Source of the DNA: Devosia sp. Root635
Lineage (GTDB): Bacteria; Pseudomonadota; Alphaproteobacteria; Rhizobiales; Devosiaceae
Direction of reading: 5' to 3'
Assembly: GCF_001427605.1 (NCBI RefSeq)
Contig: NZ_LMGZ01000018.1
Coordinates: forward strand, 124,001 to 188,000
DNA: 64,000 nt
The notes beneath the pieces are model-generated. The model saw only the letters and a list, made by a program, of their open reading frames with translations. It ran no database searches and was not told where the DNA came from. The number at the start of each line of letters is the position of its first letter. Within the stretch, counting starts at the first letter, position 1. The position numbers were made by a program, and so were the translations under genes. Below are positions 15,649 to 28,088 of this stretch, piece after piece.

Positions 15649-18222
15649 ATGGCATCGACGCCGCTCGGCGAGGACAGTTATCCAGATCCGCTCGTGACGG
15701 CGGGCCGGGGCGGGGCCGGTCTGTGGCGCGTGGTCGTGCTTGGCCTGGTGCTGATCGCCATAGCGGTGGGCTTTGCCCTGTTCAGCGACCGTGTGCCGGC
15801 CGATCTGATCATGACCTTTGTCGGCGTGCTGGCCGTGGTGGGTGTTTTCTGCCTCTTCGGTCTCGCCGCCGGCCTGTTCCGCTTCGCCAATGGCGAGGAG
15901 CGGCGCACCGTTTCCAACGCCGTGGTCGACAGCCTGCCCTTCGGCGCCGTGGTGTCGGATCGCGATGGCAAGATTTCCTATGTCAACGCGCATTACGGCA
16001 GCTTTTCGGGCGCGGTGACCAATGGCGTGCCGGTCGGCATCCCGCGGCTGTTTGCCGGCCAGTCCGACGCCAGCGAGGCCATCTACCGGCTGTCGCGCGC
16101 CGCCAAGGACGGGCGCGCCGCAGTGGAGGATATCCGCATTGTCGGCGGGCTGGGCGGCTCGCTGGGCGACAGCGCCAAGCCGTTCTGGTATCGCGTCGGC
16201 GTGCGGCCGCTCCCCGAATCCGACGAGACCAGCAGGCCTCTGGCCATCTGGTCCGTGGAGGATATCACACGCGACCGCGACAATAACGAAAGCGCCTTCC
16301 GCGACCTGCAGCGCGCTATCGACTATCTCGATCATTCGCCGGCCGGCTTCTTCTCCGCCGATGCGCATGGCCGCATCCAGTATCTCAATTCGACCCTGAC
16401 CGACTGGCTCGGCTATGACCTGGCCGAGTTCAATTCCGGCCATCTGGGCCTTTCCGACCTGGTGCGCGGCGACGGCGCGACCCTGCTCATGCGCGGCCGC
16501 GGCGACGGCGAGATCGGCACCGAGATCATCGATATCGACCTGGTGCGTCGCAACGGCACCAGTTTCCCGGTGCGCCTGCTGCATCGCGCCGCCCGCCTGG
16601 CCGATGGCGAACTGGGCGAGACGCGCACCCTGGTTCTCGACAAGTCCAAGGCGCCCGACACCGAGGAGGCGCTGCGCGCCGCCGAGGTGCGCTTCTCGCG
16701 CTTCTTCAACGACACCCCCTTTGCCATCGCCACGCTTGATGCCGAGGGGCGCATCATCCGGACCAACGCCCCGTTCGGGCGCATCTTCAAATGGTCGGGC
16801 GAGGAAAAAAGCCTCGAAATGCAGCCGTTGAGCGACCTGATCGGCGAAGGCAGCCGCGAGAAATTCGCCCGCGCCATTGCCGATGCCGCCGCCCACCGCT
16901 CCGAAGTCGAGCCGGTCGATGCGCTGCTCAGCGCCGAGGGCGACCATGCCGTGCGGCTTTATCTCTCCTCCTCGGAAATGAGCGCCGGCTCGCCCGAGCA
17001 GGTCAATGTCTATGCCCTCGACATGACCGACCAGCGCAAGCTGGAGGCCCAGTTCGCCCAGAGCCAGAAGATGCAGGCCGTCGGCCAGCTTGCCGGCGGC
17101 GTGGCGCATGATTTCAACAATCTTCTTACCGCCATTATCGGCTTTTCCGACCTGCTGCTGCTCAAGCACAAGCCGGGCGATCCCAGCTTCAGCGAATTGA
17201 TGCAGATCAAGCAGAATGCCAATCGTGCCGCCGGCCTCACCCGCCAACTGCTGGCCTTTTCGCGCCGGCAGACCCTGCGCCCGCAGGTGCTGGAACTGCC
17301 GCTGATCGTCGATGACCTCACCGTGCTGCTCAAACGCATGATCGGCGAGAAGAACACGCTCGGCGTCGAGCATGGCCGCAATATCTGGCCGGTGCGCGCC
17401 GACGTGGTGCAGCTCGAACAGGTCATCATCAACCTGGTCGTCAATGCCCGCGATGCCATGGAAAATGGCGGCTCCATCACCATCCGCACCAGCAATATCG
17501 AAAAGTCCGAGGCCGAGCGCCTGAGCTTCGAGGGTATGGTACCGGCCGATTATGTGCTGATCGACGTGCAGGATACCGGCACTGGCATGAGCGCCGAAGT
17601 GCTGCAGAAGATTTTCGAGCCCTTCTTCACCACCAAGGAACTGGGCAAGGGCACCGGCCTCGGTCTCTCCACCGTCTACGGCATCGTCAAGCAGACCGAG
17701 GGCTATATCTACCCGGTCTCGGTGGTGGGCGTCGGCACCACGTTCAAGATTTTCCTGCCACGCCATGTCGCCAGCGCTGCCGAGCAGGCCGCCAAGGTTG
17801 CGGCGGCCGCCGCGCCGGTGCGCGATCTGACCGGCCACGAACGGATATTGCTGGTTGATGACGAAGAGAGCGTGCGTGCCTTTTCGGCCCGCGCCTTGCG
17901 TGCCACCGGATATGAGGTTTTCGAGGCCGATGGCGGCGAGGAGGCCCTTGAAATCCTTGAGGATGAAGAGTTCAACATCGACCTGATGATATCGGACGTG
18001 GCCATGCCCGAAATGGACGGCCCGACGCTGCTGAAACATATTCGGGAGCGCATGCCCGATCTCAAGGTCATCTTCGTCTCCGGCTATGCCGAGGAAAGCG
18101 TGCGCCGCGATATCGAGGACGACCAGAGCGTCGAATTCCTGCCCAAGCCGTATTCGCTCGACCAGATCAACACCAAGGTCAAGGAAGTGCTGCAGATGGT
18201 GGGCAAGAGCGACCTCAATTGA
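15649..18222 (+). CDS. cckA: CckA-type cell-cycle hybrid histidine kinase
   Basis: Membrane-bound hybrid kinase/phosphatase that, through ChpT, controls phosphorylation of the cell-cycle regulator CtrA. The 857-residue protein has two membrane helices (about residues 25-45 and 50-72), PAS-like sensor regions (about 85-460), a HisKA domain with phospho-His487 in [17 protein letters not shown], an HATPase domain (N-box [28 protein letters not shown]) and a receiver domain with phospho-acceptor Asp783 ([11 protein letters not shown]). Domain order and the [11 protein letters not shown] box are those of CckA. The neighbouring flagellar promoters carry CtrA-like boxes, which fits its role. Confidence 0.92.
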   Translation: MASTPLGEDSYPDPLVTAGRGGAGLWRVVVLGLVLIAIAVGFALFSDRVPADLIMTFVGVLAVVGVFCLFGLAAGLFRFANGEERRTVSNAVVDSLPFGAVVSDRDGKISYVNAHYGSFSGAVTNGVPVGIPRLFAGQSDASEAIYRLSRAAKDGRAAVEDIRIVGGLGGSLGDSAKPFWYRVGVRPLPESDETSRPLAIWSVEDITRDRDNNESAFRDLQRAIDYLDHSPAGFFSADAHGRIQYLNSTLTDWLGYDLAEFNSGHLGLSDLVRGDGATLLMRGRGDGEIGTEIIDIDLVRRNGTSFPVRLLHRAARLADGELGETRTLVLDKSKAPDTEEALRAAEVRFSRFFNDTPFAIATLDAEGRIIRTNAPFGRIFKWSGEEKSLEMQPLSDLIGEGSREKFARAIADAAAHRSEVEPVDALLSAEGDHAVRLYLSSSEMSAGSPEQVNVYALDMTDQRKLEAQFAQSQKMQAVGQLAGGVAHDFNNLLTAIIGFSDLLLLKHKPGDPSFSELMQIKQNANRAAGLTRQLLAFSRRQTLRPQVLELPLIVDDLTVLLKRMIGEKNTLGVEHGRNIWPVRADVVQLEQVIINLVVNARDAMENGGSITIRTSNIEKSEAERLSFEGMVPADYVLIDVQDTGTGMSAEVLQKIFEPFFTTKELGKGTGLGLSTVYGIVKQTEGYIYPVSVVGVGTTFKIFLPRHVASAAEQAAKVAAAAAPVRDLTGHERILLVDDEESVRAFSARALRATGYEVFEADGGEEALEILEDEEFNIDLMISDVAMPEMDGPTLLKHIRERMPDLKVIFVSGYAEESVRRDIEDDQSVEFLPKPYSLDQINTKVKEVLQMVGKSDLN

Positions 18223-18705
18223 ACGTCCATCTGGGCCTCATCCCGCTGGACCCATTGAAGGCCCATGCGCTGGATTTGAACTGAGAGTGACCTGAGATAT
18301 CGGTTCTTGCCCACCCTCCCCCTTGAGGGGCTTCGACCCGGCCGAAGGCAAGTTTGCTCCAGTGGAGCAAACTTAGGTGAGAAGGCCATGAGAGCTATGC
18401 TCGAATGGCTGGTAGCGTCGCTTGGCCCGCAGGGCCGTAACAGGGCTGGGGAGGGGGTGTCGGAGCATCCGCAAACGTCGTGCCCGGGGGCCTAGGCAAC
18501 CCTTCTTGGGGGCCTGGACTCTTCCCCTTCTCCCCTCGTGGGAGAAGGTGCCCGAAGGGCGGATGAGGGGGCACCAAGCGATCCGCGAATATTGAAGTAT
18601 GGGCGAGCGCAGCCCCCCTCACCCGGAAATCCGCTGGACGCGGATTTCCACCCTCTCCCAAAGGGGAGAGGTTAGCCGGCCTCATGCATTCAAGAACACC
18701 GAACC
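18223..18705. repeat. Repeat-rich intergenic region without genes
   Basis: 483 bases after cckA. It holds mosaic repeats: CCCTCCCCCTTGAGGGG at about 18314, a perfect inverted repeat AAGTTTGCTCCA-G-TGGAGCAAACTT at 18350-18374, GGCCCGCAGGGCC at about 18424, GGGGAGGGGG at about 18448, then a second composite of C-rich and G-rich arms at about 18520-18671 (CTTCTCCCCTCGTGGGAGAAG; CTCTCCCAAAGGGGAGAG). The same building blocks recur at 41313, 47891 and 48713. No coding sequence was recognised. Confidence 0.75.
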
Positions 18706-18882
18706 TTACCCCCGCATCAGCCGCGCCAGCGCCACGCCCAGCCCGGCGAGCGCCACGGTGAAGAAGGTCCACTGCAGGACAACCAGAAACGTGCTGGGCG
18801 CCTCGGTGGAAAAGAAGATCGTATAACCCAGCCAGGCAGCGACCGCGGCGCAGATGATTGCCGAAATACGGGGATCGTTCAT
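18706..18882 (-). CDS. Small membrane protein (58 residues) coupled to an SRPBCC gene
   Basis: Open frame from an ATG that overlaps the stop of the SRPBCC gene (ATGA), ending at TAA 18708-18706. The product has two hydrophobic segments (about residues 8-24 and 31-55: SAIICAAVAAWLGYTIFF and FLVVLQWTFFTVALAGLGVA) and ends with basic ARLMRG, so it is probably a two-helix inner-membrane protein. Function unknown. The overlap puts it in one operon with ArsR and SRPBCC genes. The clear hydropathy pattern and coupling are the reasons to accept so short a gene. Confidence 0.6.
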   Translation of the reverse strand: MNDPRISAIICAAVAAWLGYTIFFSTEAPSTFLVVLQWTFFTVALAGLGVALARLMRG

Positions 18883-19373
18883 GCGCCTTCTCCCATCTCC
18901 GCCAGCACCTCATCCATCTTGGAGAACCCAAACTCCATGCCCTCAGCCATCGGCGTCGCCAACGCTCCGTCGCGGGCTTCTTTCGACGAATAGGTGATGG
19001 TGTTGACCAGCGTCGTCCGCTCGCCTTCCTCGGTGAATTCCAGCGACGAAACGGCTTCGCCACCGGTCCAGTCATCGTCGAACACTTCGGCGCTCACCAG
19101 CCGTTCGACCGGCTCGATTTCCCTGACCACGCCGCCCATGCCCATCACATAGCCGCTGGGCGCCTTCCATTCGTAACGGTATTTTCCGCCCACTTTGGCG
19201 TCGAATTCGCAGACCGTCATGACCCAGCCGTCGGCGCCGTTGAGCCAGCGACGGATCAGTGCCGGCTGGGTGTAACAGGCAAAAACCAGATGCCGCGGCG
19301 CATCGAACTGCCTTGTGATCACGATCTGCGTGTCTTCAGGCGTGGTTACAACAAGCGGTCCGCCAAAACCCAT
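18879..19373 (-). CDS. SRPBCC / AHSA1-type START-like domain protein
   Basis: About 164 residues of AHSA1-type helix-grip fold: the N-terminal strand IVITRQFDAPRHLVFACYTQ, the LIRRWLNGADGW motif and the final helix EGMEFGFSKMDEVLAEMGE. These proteins bind hydrophobic ligands or act near chaperones; the ligand here is unknown. I prefer the ATG at 19373, six bases after GAGGAG; an ATG six bases upstream directly abuts that site. It follows an ArsR regulator by 10 bases and overlaps a small membrane protein gene, so the three form an operon probably repressed by ArsR. Confidence 0.85.
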   Translation of the reverse strand: MGFGGPLVVTTPEDTQIVITRQFDAPRHLVFACYTQPALIRRWLNGADGWVMTVCEFDAKVGGKYRYEWKAPSGYVMGMGGVVREIEPVERLVSAEVFDDDWTGGEAVSSLEFTEEGERTTLVNTITYSSKEARDGALATPMAEGMEFGFSKMDEVLAEMGEGA

Positions 19374-19383
19374 CGCCATCTCC

Positions 19384-19737
19384 TCAATTGTTCTTGCCCG
19401 CCATGGCTTCAAGCCGCTTCAACTCATCGAGCAGGTCGTCGAGCTGGCCGAACTGCTTTTCCCAGAATTTGCGGTATTCGATCAGCCAGCCCGTGGCCTC
19501 GGCCAGTGGCGCAGCCTCCAGCTTGCAGGGCCGGCGCTGGGCGTCGCGGCCACGCGAGATCAGTCCGGCATTCTCCAGCACCTTCAGGTGCTTGGAAATG
19601 GCCGGCTGGCTCATGGCAAAAGGTTCGGCGAGCTCCATCACCGAGGCTTCACCTTGTGCCAGGCGCGCCAGGATGGCCCGCCGGGTCGGATCGGCAAGCG
19701 CCTGGAAGGTGGCATCGAGAGCAGCAGGCGTCGGCAT
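19384..19737 (-). CDS. ArsR-family transcriptional regulator
   Basis: A 117-residue winged-helix protein. The DNA-binding region (about residues 10-80) shows FQALADPTRRAILARLAQG, the recognition helix MSQPAISKHLKVLENAGLI and a wing RGRDAQRRPCKLEAAP. There is no Cys-rich metal-binding motif in the usual place, so it is likely of the group that pairs with SRPBCC genes rather than a metal sensor. First gene of the operon; likely autoregulated by binding upstream (19738-19796). Confidence 0.88.
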   Translation of the reverse strand: MPTPAALDATFQALADPTRRAILARLAQGEASVMELAEPFAMSQPAISKHLKVLENAGLISRGRDAQRRPCKLEAAPLAEATGWLIEYRKFWEKQFGQLDDLLDELKRLEAMAGKNN

Positions 19738-19796
19738 GGGAATAACTTTCAGGTTCTAGAACCGTCCGGTTATATTGCTCGCTTGTCGCGCAGCCG

Positions 19797-20816
19797 TCAA
19801 GCCACGCCGCTGGGAATGGGCGTGCCCGGTGCCAGCAGGCCCCTGTCCGCCAAAGTGGTCCACAGCTCGCCGGGCACCTTGATGTCCCACCAGCCGAGAA
19901 TACCGTCCAGTTCGGCCGGGGATCGCGGCCCCGGCAGCACGTTGCAGACGGCCGGATGGGTCAGCGGAAATTGCAAGGCGGCGGCGGGCAGGGGCACGTC
20001 GAATTCGCGGCAGACCGCTTCGATGGCCCTGACCTTGCTGACGATTTCGTCCGGCGCCTTGGCATAGTTGAACGTTTCGCCGCCCACCAGAATGCCGGAA
20101 TTGAACGGGCCGCCGATGACCACCGAGGCGCCGCGCTCGATACAGGTGGTCATGAAGGGGGTGAGCGAGGTCTGCTCCAGCAGCGTATAGCGCCCGGCCA
20201 GCAGGAACACGTCCCAGTCGCCCAGCGCAAAGGCGTCCATCAGCACCTGCCATTCATTGACGCCCAGCCCGATCGCCTTGACCGCGCCGCCGTCGCGCAA
20301 TTCGCGCAAGGCCTTGTAACCACCATTGGCCAATTGCGCCCAGAGCGGCTTGTTGCCTTCGACGCCATGCGTCGCCACGCCGATGTCATGCACATAGAGA
20401 ATGTCGATGCGGTGGATGCCCAGCCGCTGCCGGCTGTCTTCGTAGGATCGCATGATCCCGTCATAGGAATAATCATAAGCCTGGTTGAAGGGCAGGGGAT
20501 CGATCCAGTTGCCCATGTCCTGCTCGGCGGCGCTGATCGGCTTCAGCAGCCTGCCCACCTTGCTCGACAGCACCACGCCATCGCGCCGCTCGCGCAGCGC
20601 GTCGCCCACCAGATGCTCGGAGCGGCCCAGCCCATATTGCGGAGCGGTATCGACATAGTTGATGCCCATATCGAGCGCATGGCCCACCGTGGCGCGGGCC
20701 TGCTCGGCCGGAACGGCGGAGAAAATGCCGGCCAGCGAAGCGCAGCCCAGCCCCAGCGTCGTCACCTCAAGATCGGTGCGGCCGATGCGGCGCTTTTCGA
20801 ACTCGCGAGCAGTCAT
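19797..20816 (-). CDS. Aldo/keto reductase, aldose 1-dehydrogenase type
   Basis: NAD(P)-dependent oxidoreductase of the aldo/keto reductase fold, 339 residues. Visible features are the start RRIGRTDLEVTTLGLGCASL, the catalytic segment GINYVDTAPQYGLGRSEHLVG (Asp and Tyr), Lys in SSKVGRL and His in DILYVHDIG. The pattern is that of D-threo-aldose/L-fucose 1-dehydrogenases that oxidise aldoses to lactones. It lies 56 bases after a GguC gene in the same direction; together they suggest catabolism of a sugar such as L-fucose or L-arabinose. The exact substrate cannot be read from the sequence. Confidence 0.85.
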   Translation of the reverse strand: MTAREFEKRRIGRTDLEVTTLGLGCASLAGIFSAVPAEQARATVGHALDMGINYVDTAPQYGLGRSEHLVGDALRERRDGVVLSSKVGRLLKPISAAEQDMGNWIDPLPFNQAYDYSYDGIMRSYEDSRQRLGIHRIDILYVHDIGVATHGVEGNKPLWAQLANGGYKALRELRDGGAVKAIGLGVNEWQVLMDAFALGDWDVFLLAGRYTLLEQTSLTPFMTTCIERGASVVIGGPFNSGILVGGETFNYAKAPDEIVSKVRAIEAVCREFDVPLPAAALQFPLTHPAVCNVLPGPRSPAELDGILGWWDIKVPGELWTTLADRGLLAPGTPIPSGVA

Positions 20817-20872
20817 GTCATCCCTCCAGCAGGCGGTGGGATAACTGACATGTTAGTTGGCTGGCTTCAAGC

Positions 20873-21868
20873 TCAATAGACGTTGCCGACGATCACCGGA
20901 TGCTCGGTTTCTACCCGCACCGGGTTGCGCAGGGCCATGCCGAACTGGGCTTCCTCGATTTCGAAGATATCGTCCGGCTGGGTCTTGATGCCATCGGCAA
21001 AGCTCAGCGTCGCCGTGCCGAACATATGCACATGCACGTCGCCCGGATTGCGGAACAGGTCATACTTGAAGTGGTGATATTCGAGATTGGCGATAGTGTG
21101 GCTCATATTGTCCTCACCCGACAGAAACGGCTTTTCCCACAACAGCTTGCCATCGCGCCAGATGCGCGACTGGCCCTCGATGTGCCCCGGCAGGTCGCCC
21201 ACGCGCAGCTCCGGCCCGAAAGCGCAGGCACGGAGCTTCGAATGGGCCAGGTAGAGATAGTTTACCCGCTCGGTCACGTGGTCGGAAAATTCATTGGCCA
21301 GCGCAAAGCCCAGCCGGCGCGGCTGGCCGTTCTGGTCGATCACATAGATGCCGGCAATTTCGGGCTCCTCGCCCGCATCCAGAGCAAAGCCGGGCGAGGG
21401 GATGGGATGGCCGGGATTGACCACCGAATAGCCATTGCCCTTGTAGAACCATTCCGGCTGCACGCCCTTGAGCCCATCGGCCGGCTTGCCGCCTTCCAGC
21501 CCCATGCGAAACATCTTCATCGAGTCGGTCAGGCCCTCCTCGGTCTTGGTGCCGTTGGACTTGTGCATGGCGTCGCGCGTGGCGGCAGAGCCGAGATGGG
21601 TCAGGCCCGTGCCAGTGACATAGAGATGGGCCGGGTCGGGATGGTCGATCGGCGCCAGCATGCGACCCTCGGCGAGCAGCGCCGCCCGGTCGACTTCGGC
21701 GCCGAGCCCCTTTTCGGCGATCAGCGCGCCAAGGCCGCCATGCCGCGACAGCGCGTTCAGCGCCAGCTCGTGGACGCTGGTGGCTTCATTGACGATGCGG
21801 GCGACGCCATTGTCGACGGCGCCGACCGCGCGCTCGCCATTGGCATCGAAAAACTGGATCAGGTTCAT
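20873..21868 (-). CDS. GguC / AraD1-type protein of the fumarylacetoacetate hydrolase superfamily
   Basis: 331 residues from the ATG at 21868 (GAGGAG six bases upstream). The FAH-like fold is indicated by DHPDPAHLYVTGTGLTH, PEWFYKGNG, and the metal-site region EEPEIAGIYVIDQNGQ, plus GDVHVHMFGTATLSFADG. I recognise it as the GguC/AraD1 group, which occurs in sugar-utilisation loci of rhizobia and is thought to handle 2-keto-3-deoxy sugar acids. With the neighbouring aldose dehydrogenase it would form part of an oxidative pentose or deoxyhexose pathway. The reaction has not been shown by anything in the sequence. Confidence 0.85.
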   Translation of the reverse strand: MNLIQFFDANGERAVGAVDNGVARIVNEATSVHELALNALSRHGGLGALIAEKGLGAEVDRAALLAEGRMLAPIDHPDPAHLYVTGTGLTHLGSAATRDAMHKSNGTKTEEGLTDSMKMFRMGLEGGKPADGLKGVQPEWFYKGNGYSVVNPGHPIPSPGFALDAGEEPEIAGIYVIDQNGQPRRLGFALANEFSDHVTERVNYLYLAHSKLRACAFGPELRVGDLPGHIEGQSRIWRDGKLLWEKPFLSGEDNMSHTIANLEYHHFKYDLFRNPGDVHVHMFGTATLSFADGIKTQPDDIFEIEEAQFGMALRNPVRVETEHPVIVGNVY

Positions 21869-22022
21869 GGCGGGCTCCTCAACTCTCTGTCGGCATAAAG
21901 CGCAACCGGGCACAAGGTGGCAAGTCAAAAATCATACTTATTGAAGGCCCCGCTCTTTCCCGCATCGCGCGCGTCGATGCTAACAGTCTGCTAGCGAATT
22001 CAGGCCATGTGCGAATGCCAAT

Positions 22023-22037
22023 GTTCTCATTTTGTCC
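22023..22037. promoter_or_regulatory. Imperfect second SOS-box-like site upstream of recA
   Basis: GTTC, seven bases, GTCC. It matches the direct-repeat SOS box on the opposite strand (GTTC-N7-GTTC) with one mismatch and overlaps the start of the putative -35 region (TTGACG, 22039-22044). May be chance. Confidence 0.3.
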
Positions 22038-22050
22038 CTTGACGGGGCTG

Positions 22051-22065
22051 GAACAATATGAGAAC
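22051..22065. promoter_or_regulatory. LexA SOS box of recA (GAAC-N7-GAAC)
   Basis: Exact match to the alphaproteobacterial SOS box, a direct repeat GAAC-AATATGA-GAAC, placed 7 bases after a TTGACG -35-like element (22039-22044), so LexA would cover the promoter. It lies 84 bases before the recA start. Confidence 0.88.
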
Positions 22066-22148
22066 AAATAAAGGACATTCAGGGCATGACCACCGGCGGT
22101 GTCAGCGCGTTGCGCAGCCTCCCAGAGCATGGAATAAGGAGAGATCAG

Positions 22149-23225
22149 ATGGCTAGTGCGCCGCTTCGTATTGTTGAAGGTGGATCGATGGATAAGGATA
22201 AGGCTCTTGCCGCCGCGCTCGGCCAGATCGAGCGGAATTTCGGCAAGGGTTCGATCATGCGCCTGGGCGAAGCGGCTGCCATCGAGGTCGAATCGATCTC
22301 CACTGGCTCGCTCGGCCTCGACATCGCTTTGGGCATTGGCGGCCTGCCAAAGGGCCGTATTGTCGAGATTTTCGGGCCGGAAAGTTCGGGCAAGACCACG
22401 CTGGCTTTGCATGTCATCGCCGAGGCCCAGAAGTCCGGCGGCATCTGCGCCTTCGTCGATGCCGAGCATGCACTGGACCCGGTCTATGCCCGCAAGCTGG
22501 GCGTCAATGTCGATGACCTGCTGATTTCCCAGCCCGATGCCGGCGAGCAGGCGCTCGAAATTACCGATACCCTGGTCCGCTCCGGCGCCATCGATGTGCT
22601 GGTGGTCGATTCGGTGGCAGCCCTGACGCCGCGCGCCGAACTCGAAGGCGAGATGGGCGATTCCCTGCCGGGCCTGCAGGCCCGGCTGATGAGCCAGGCC
22701 ATGCGCAAGCTGACCTCATCCATTTCCAAGTCCAAGTGCCTCGTCATCTTCATCAACCAGATCCGCATGAAGATCGGCGTCATGTATGGCTCGCCGGAGA
22801 CGACCACCGGCGGCAATGCGCTCAAGTTCTACGCCTCGGTGCGCCTCGATATCCGCCGCATCGGCGCCCTCAAGGATCGCGAGGAGATCGTCGGCAACCA
22901 GACCCGTGTGAAGGTGGTCAAGAACAAGCTGGCCCCGCCGTTCCGGCAGGTCGAGTTCGACATCATGTATGGCGAAGGCATTTCCAAGACCGGCGAATTG
23001 CTCGACCTTGGCGTCAAGTCCGGTATCGTCGAGAAGTCCGGCGCCTGGTTCTCCTGGGACAGCCAGCGGCTGGGGCAGGGGCGTGAGAATGCCCGCCAGT
23101 TCCTCAAGGACAATCCTTCCATTGCCGCCACGATCGAGCAGGGCGTGCGCGAAAGCTCGGGCCTGCTCGGCGAAGTGCTGCTGGTGGCCGGCGGTGACGA
23201 CGACAGCTCCGGCGACGACGACTGA
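22149..23225 (+). CDS. recA: RecA recombinase
   Basis: ATP-dependent strand-exchange protein of homologous recombination and co-protease for LexA. 358 residues from the ATG at 22149, which has AAGGAG seven bases upstream; the frame is open further up but without that signal. Walker A GPESSGKT at residues 76-83, Walker [11 protein letters not shown], the L2 loop region and the [20 protein letters not shown] signature are all present, and the tail is acidic ([10 protein letters not shown]). Controlled by LexA through the box at 22051-22065 and followed by a terminator. Confidence 0.98.
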   Translation: MASAPLRIVEGGSMDKDKALAAALGQIERNFGKGSIMRLGEAAAIEVESISTGSLGLDIALGIGGLPKGRIVEIFGPESSGKTTLALHVIAEAQKSGGICAFVDAEHALDPVYARKLGVNVDDLLISQPDAGEQALEITDTLVRSGAIDVLVVDSVAALTPRAELEGEMGDSLPGLQARLMSQAMRKLTSSISKSKCLVIFINQIRMKIGVMYGSPETTTGGNALKFYASVRLDIRRIGALKDREEIVGNQTRVKVVKNKLAPPFRQVEFDIMYGEGISKTGELLDLGVKSGIVEKSGAWFSWDSQRLGQGRENARQFLKDNPSIAATIEQGVRESSGLLGEVLLVAGGDDDSSGDDD

Positions 23226-23250
23226 GCTCCTTTCCCATGCAGGGATATTC

Positions 23251-23282
23251 GAGGCATCGCGCAAGCGGTGCCTCTTTTCTTT
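23251..23282 (+). terminator. Rho-independent terminator after recA
   Basis: Hairpin GAGGCATCGC-gcaa-GCGGTGCCTC (one T-G wobble) followed by TTTTCTTT, 26 bases after the recA stop. Confidence 0.85.
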
Positions 23283-23399
23283 GCCGATCCGCCGCAAGGC
23301 AGCCGCAATGCTGGACAGGGCGGCAAGCTGCACGATAGAAAGCCAGCCGAACTCGTCCGCGGCGCCCTTGCGCCAGATTTCCGCAATGAAAGCCCCTAG

Positions 23400-26048
<2,649 letters not shown>

Positions 26049-26076
26049 CGCCGGCGCAAGTCCACCCACAGGACTG

Positions 26077-26150
26077 CCCTCGGACTTGATCCGAGGGCCA
26101 TTCCCCGCTTGCGCCGTGTTGGAGAGTGGCCCTCGGATCAAGTCCGAGGG
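26077..26150. repeat. Palindromic intergenic repeat, 24-base perfect arms
   Basis: 26077-26100 pairs perfectly with 26127-26150 (core CCCTCGGACTTGATCCGAGG). Same family as 15413-15496. It lies between the convergent alaS and EamA genes. Confidence 0.85.
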
Positions 26151-26178
26151 GGGACCGCGGGTGTTGACACCCAGTGCC

Positions 26179-27063
26179 TCACAGCCCCGTGCGCCAGAAG
26201 AAAATCCGCGGCTTCCAGACGATTTTCAGCTTTTCGGTCAGCACATTGGCCAGGCCCGCCGCCAGCACGATGACGAGGCCGATAACGGCGACATAGTCGG
26301 GGTATTCGCCGAAGAACATTGCGCCGAACACGATGGCCCAGATCAGCTGGCTATACTGCACCGGTGCCACCAGATTGGCAGGCGAGCGCCGCGCTGCCGC
26401 GATCAGCAACAGGCCGCCGGTGCCGCCCAGGAGGCCAATGCCGAGGAAAACCGCCATCTGCTCCAGCGAGGGCACCACGAAGAACGGGATCATCAGCAGG
26501 CCATTGACGATGGCCGAATAGAGCACCTGCAAGCCGACCAGACTGATGCGCCGTTCCCTTGGCGCCACATGGCGCAGGATGATGGTGGTCGTGCCGCCCA
26601 AAAAGACGCTGCAGAAAATGGCGAGGTGGCCCAGTTGCAGGTCGCGCACGCCGGGACGGATGACCAGCACCACGCCCAGGAAGCTGATGATCAGCAGCAG
26701 CCAGCGGTGCAGGGCAACATGCTCCTTGAGCACCAATACGCCCAGCAGGGTCACCACGATCGGCGTCAGGAAGCCGATGGCATAGACATCGGCGAAGGGA
26801 ATGTGGGTGAAGGCGAACATCACGCATGCCGTGCCCAATATTGCCGTCGTGCAGCGTAGATGCACCAGTCGCGGATGCTGCAGCTTGTAGAGGTCGCGCC
26901 AGCGCTCGCCACGCTTGGTCAGCATGATGGGAATGATCGACAGCGTCGTTGTAAAAAACGCGATCTCGAATACCGACATGGCGGGGCCGGTGGCCTTGAT
27001 CAGGGCGTCGGCGACGGAAAAGCTGGCATAGGCCAGAAATGCAAAAAGGACGCCGACCGGCAT
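26179..27063 (-). CDS. EamA-type (DMT superfamily) transporter
   Basis: 294 residues, ten predicted membrane helices in two EamA repeats, starting MPVGVLFAFLAYASFSVADA. The second half contains SPANLVAPVQYSQLIWAIVFG and FFGEYPD, typical of the family (RhaT/EamA metabolite exporters). Substrate unknown. It is a tandem paralogue of the next gene, 92 bases away, with the same N-terminal MPVGVL motif. Confidence 0.9.
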   Translation of the reverse strand: MPVGVLFAFLAYASFSVADALIKATGPAMSVFEIAFFTTTLSIIPIMLTKRGERWRDLYKLQHPRLVHLRCTTAILGTACVMFAFTHIPFADVYAIGFLTPIVVTLLGVLVLKEHVALHRWLLLIISFLGVVLVIRPGVRDLQLGHLAIFCSVFLGGTTTIILRHVAPRERRISLVGLQVLYSAIVNGLLMIPFFVVPSLEQMAVFLGIGLLGGTGGLLLIAAARRSPANLVAPVQYSQLIWAIVFGAMFFGEYPDYVAVIGLVIVLAAGLANVLTEKLKIVWKPRIFFWRTGL

Positions 27064-27155
27064 CGAAGTATCCGAAACAGGGAAGACTCGAAAATGCAGG
27101 CGCTACCATACAAGCCAAGCGGCCGGCCGTCGACGGAACCGGCCCTGCGGCCGAA

Positions 27156-28088
27156 CTATATTTCGGGGCCGCGTATCTCGGTGATGTTCCCGGCCGGATT
27201 GTCCGGGCGGCCGCGATATTCGGCAAAGCGGCCGGCGACCCGTGCTCGGGCGCCATCCACGAACACATTGACCAGGCCCGACAGCACCACGACCGCGAGC
27301 CCGATATAGACCAGCAGGTCGGGATATTCGAAATAGAAGAAGGCGCCCAGCCCGATGGCCCAGACGATCTGCACATACTGGATGGGCGCCACCTGGCTGG
27401 CGGGCGCATTGCGTGTGGCAGCGATCAGCAGGATGTGCCCCATGCCGACGAGACTCCCCGATGCGGCCAGCAGGCCGAATTGCTGGGGCGTCGGCATGAC
27501 GAAGGTCGGCGCCATCAGGATGGCATTGACCACGATCAGGTAGAACGCCGGCAGCGCGATGAGGCTCACCCGCTTCTCGGTGGGTGCGATGATACGCAAT
27601 ATGGTGGTGGTCGACGCGCCGAAGACGGCGCAGAGCAGCGCCGTCAGGTGGCCGAATTCCAGCTCGCGGAAGCCGGGGCGCACCACCAGCATCACGCCGA
27701 CAAAGCCCAAAGCGAGCATGGACCAGCGCAAGAAGTCGACGCGCTCCTTGAGGATGAAGACCGACATCACCGTGATGAACAGGGGCATCATGAAGACCAG
27801 CGAGTAGGTCTCGGCGAAGGGAATGGTGGTGAAGGACACCGTGACCAGGATGGACGAACTGACGCCGGTGAACGAGCGCAGGTGGACCAAGGCCGGATGC
27901 TTGAGGCGGAAGCTGTCGCGCCAGCGCTCGCCTTTCGGCTTGGCGAAGGCGGCGGGGATCAGCCCGAAAATGGCGATGAAGAAGCCGATCTCGAAGACAG
28001 ACAGGCTCTGGCCGAAGCCCTTGATGATGGCGTCGCCGCCGGAATAGACCGAGTAGGCGACAACCGCGTAAAGCACGCCGACCGGCAT
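27156..28088 (-). CDS. EamA-type (DMT superfamily) transporter, paralogue
   Basis: 310 residues with ten hydrophobic segments and the same pattern as the preceding gene: MPVGVLYAVVAYSVYSGGDA at the start and PASQVAPIQYVQIVWAIGLG with FFYFEYPDL in the second EamA repeat. The cytoplasmic C-terminal tail is longer (about 35 residues, Arg- and Gly-rich). Likely arose by tandem duplication. Substrate cannot be predicted. Confidence 0.9.
   Translation of the reverse strand: MPVGVLYAVVAYSVYSGGDAIIKGFGQSLSVFEIGFFIAIFGLIPAAFAKPKGERWRDSFRLKHPALVHLRSFTGVSSSILVTVSFTTIPFAETYSLVFMMPLFITVMSVFILKERVDFLRWSMLALGFVGVMLVVRPGFRELEFGHLTALLCAVFGASTTTILRIIAPTEKRVSLIALPAFYLIVVNAILMAPTFVMPTPQQFGLLAASGSLVGMGHILLIAATRNAPASQVAPIQYVQIVWAIGLGAFFYFEYPDLLVYIGLAVVVLSGLVNVFVDGARARVAGRFAEYRGRPDNPAGNITEIRGPEI

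Noticed and set aside
15589-18039. 816-codon open frame on the minus strand across cckA
   Set aside because: Antisense of a clear CckA gene; low-complexity His/Asp/Gly composition typical of the reverse strand of GC-rich genes, and no known motif.
23226-23399. Protein-like minus-strand frame between recA and alaS (EIWRKGAADEFGWLSIVQLA)
   Set aside because: Looks briefly like coding sequence, but there is no start codon with a ribosome site and it runs through the recA terminator. Could be a gene remnant; not enough to annotate.
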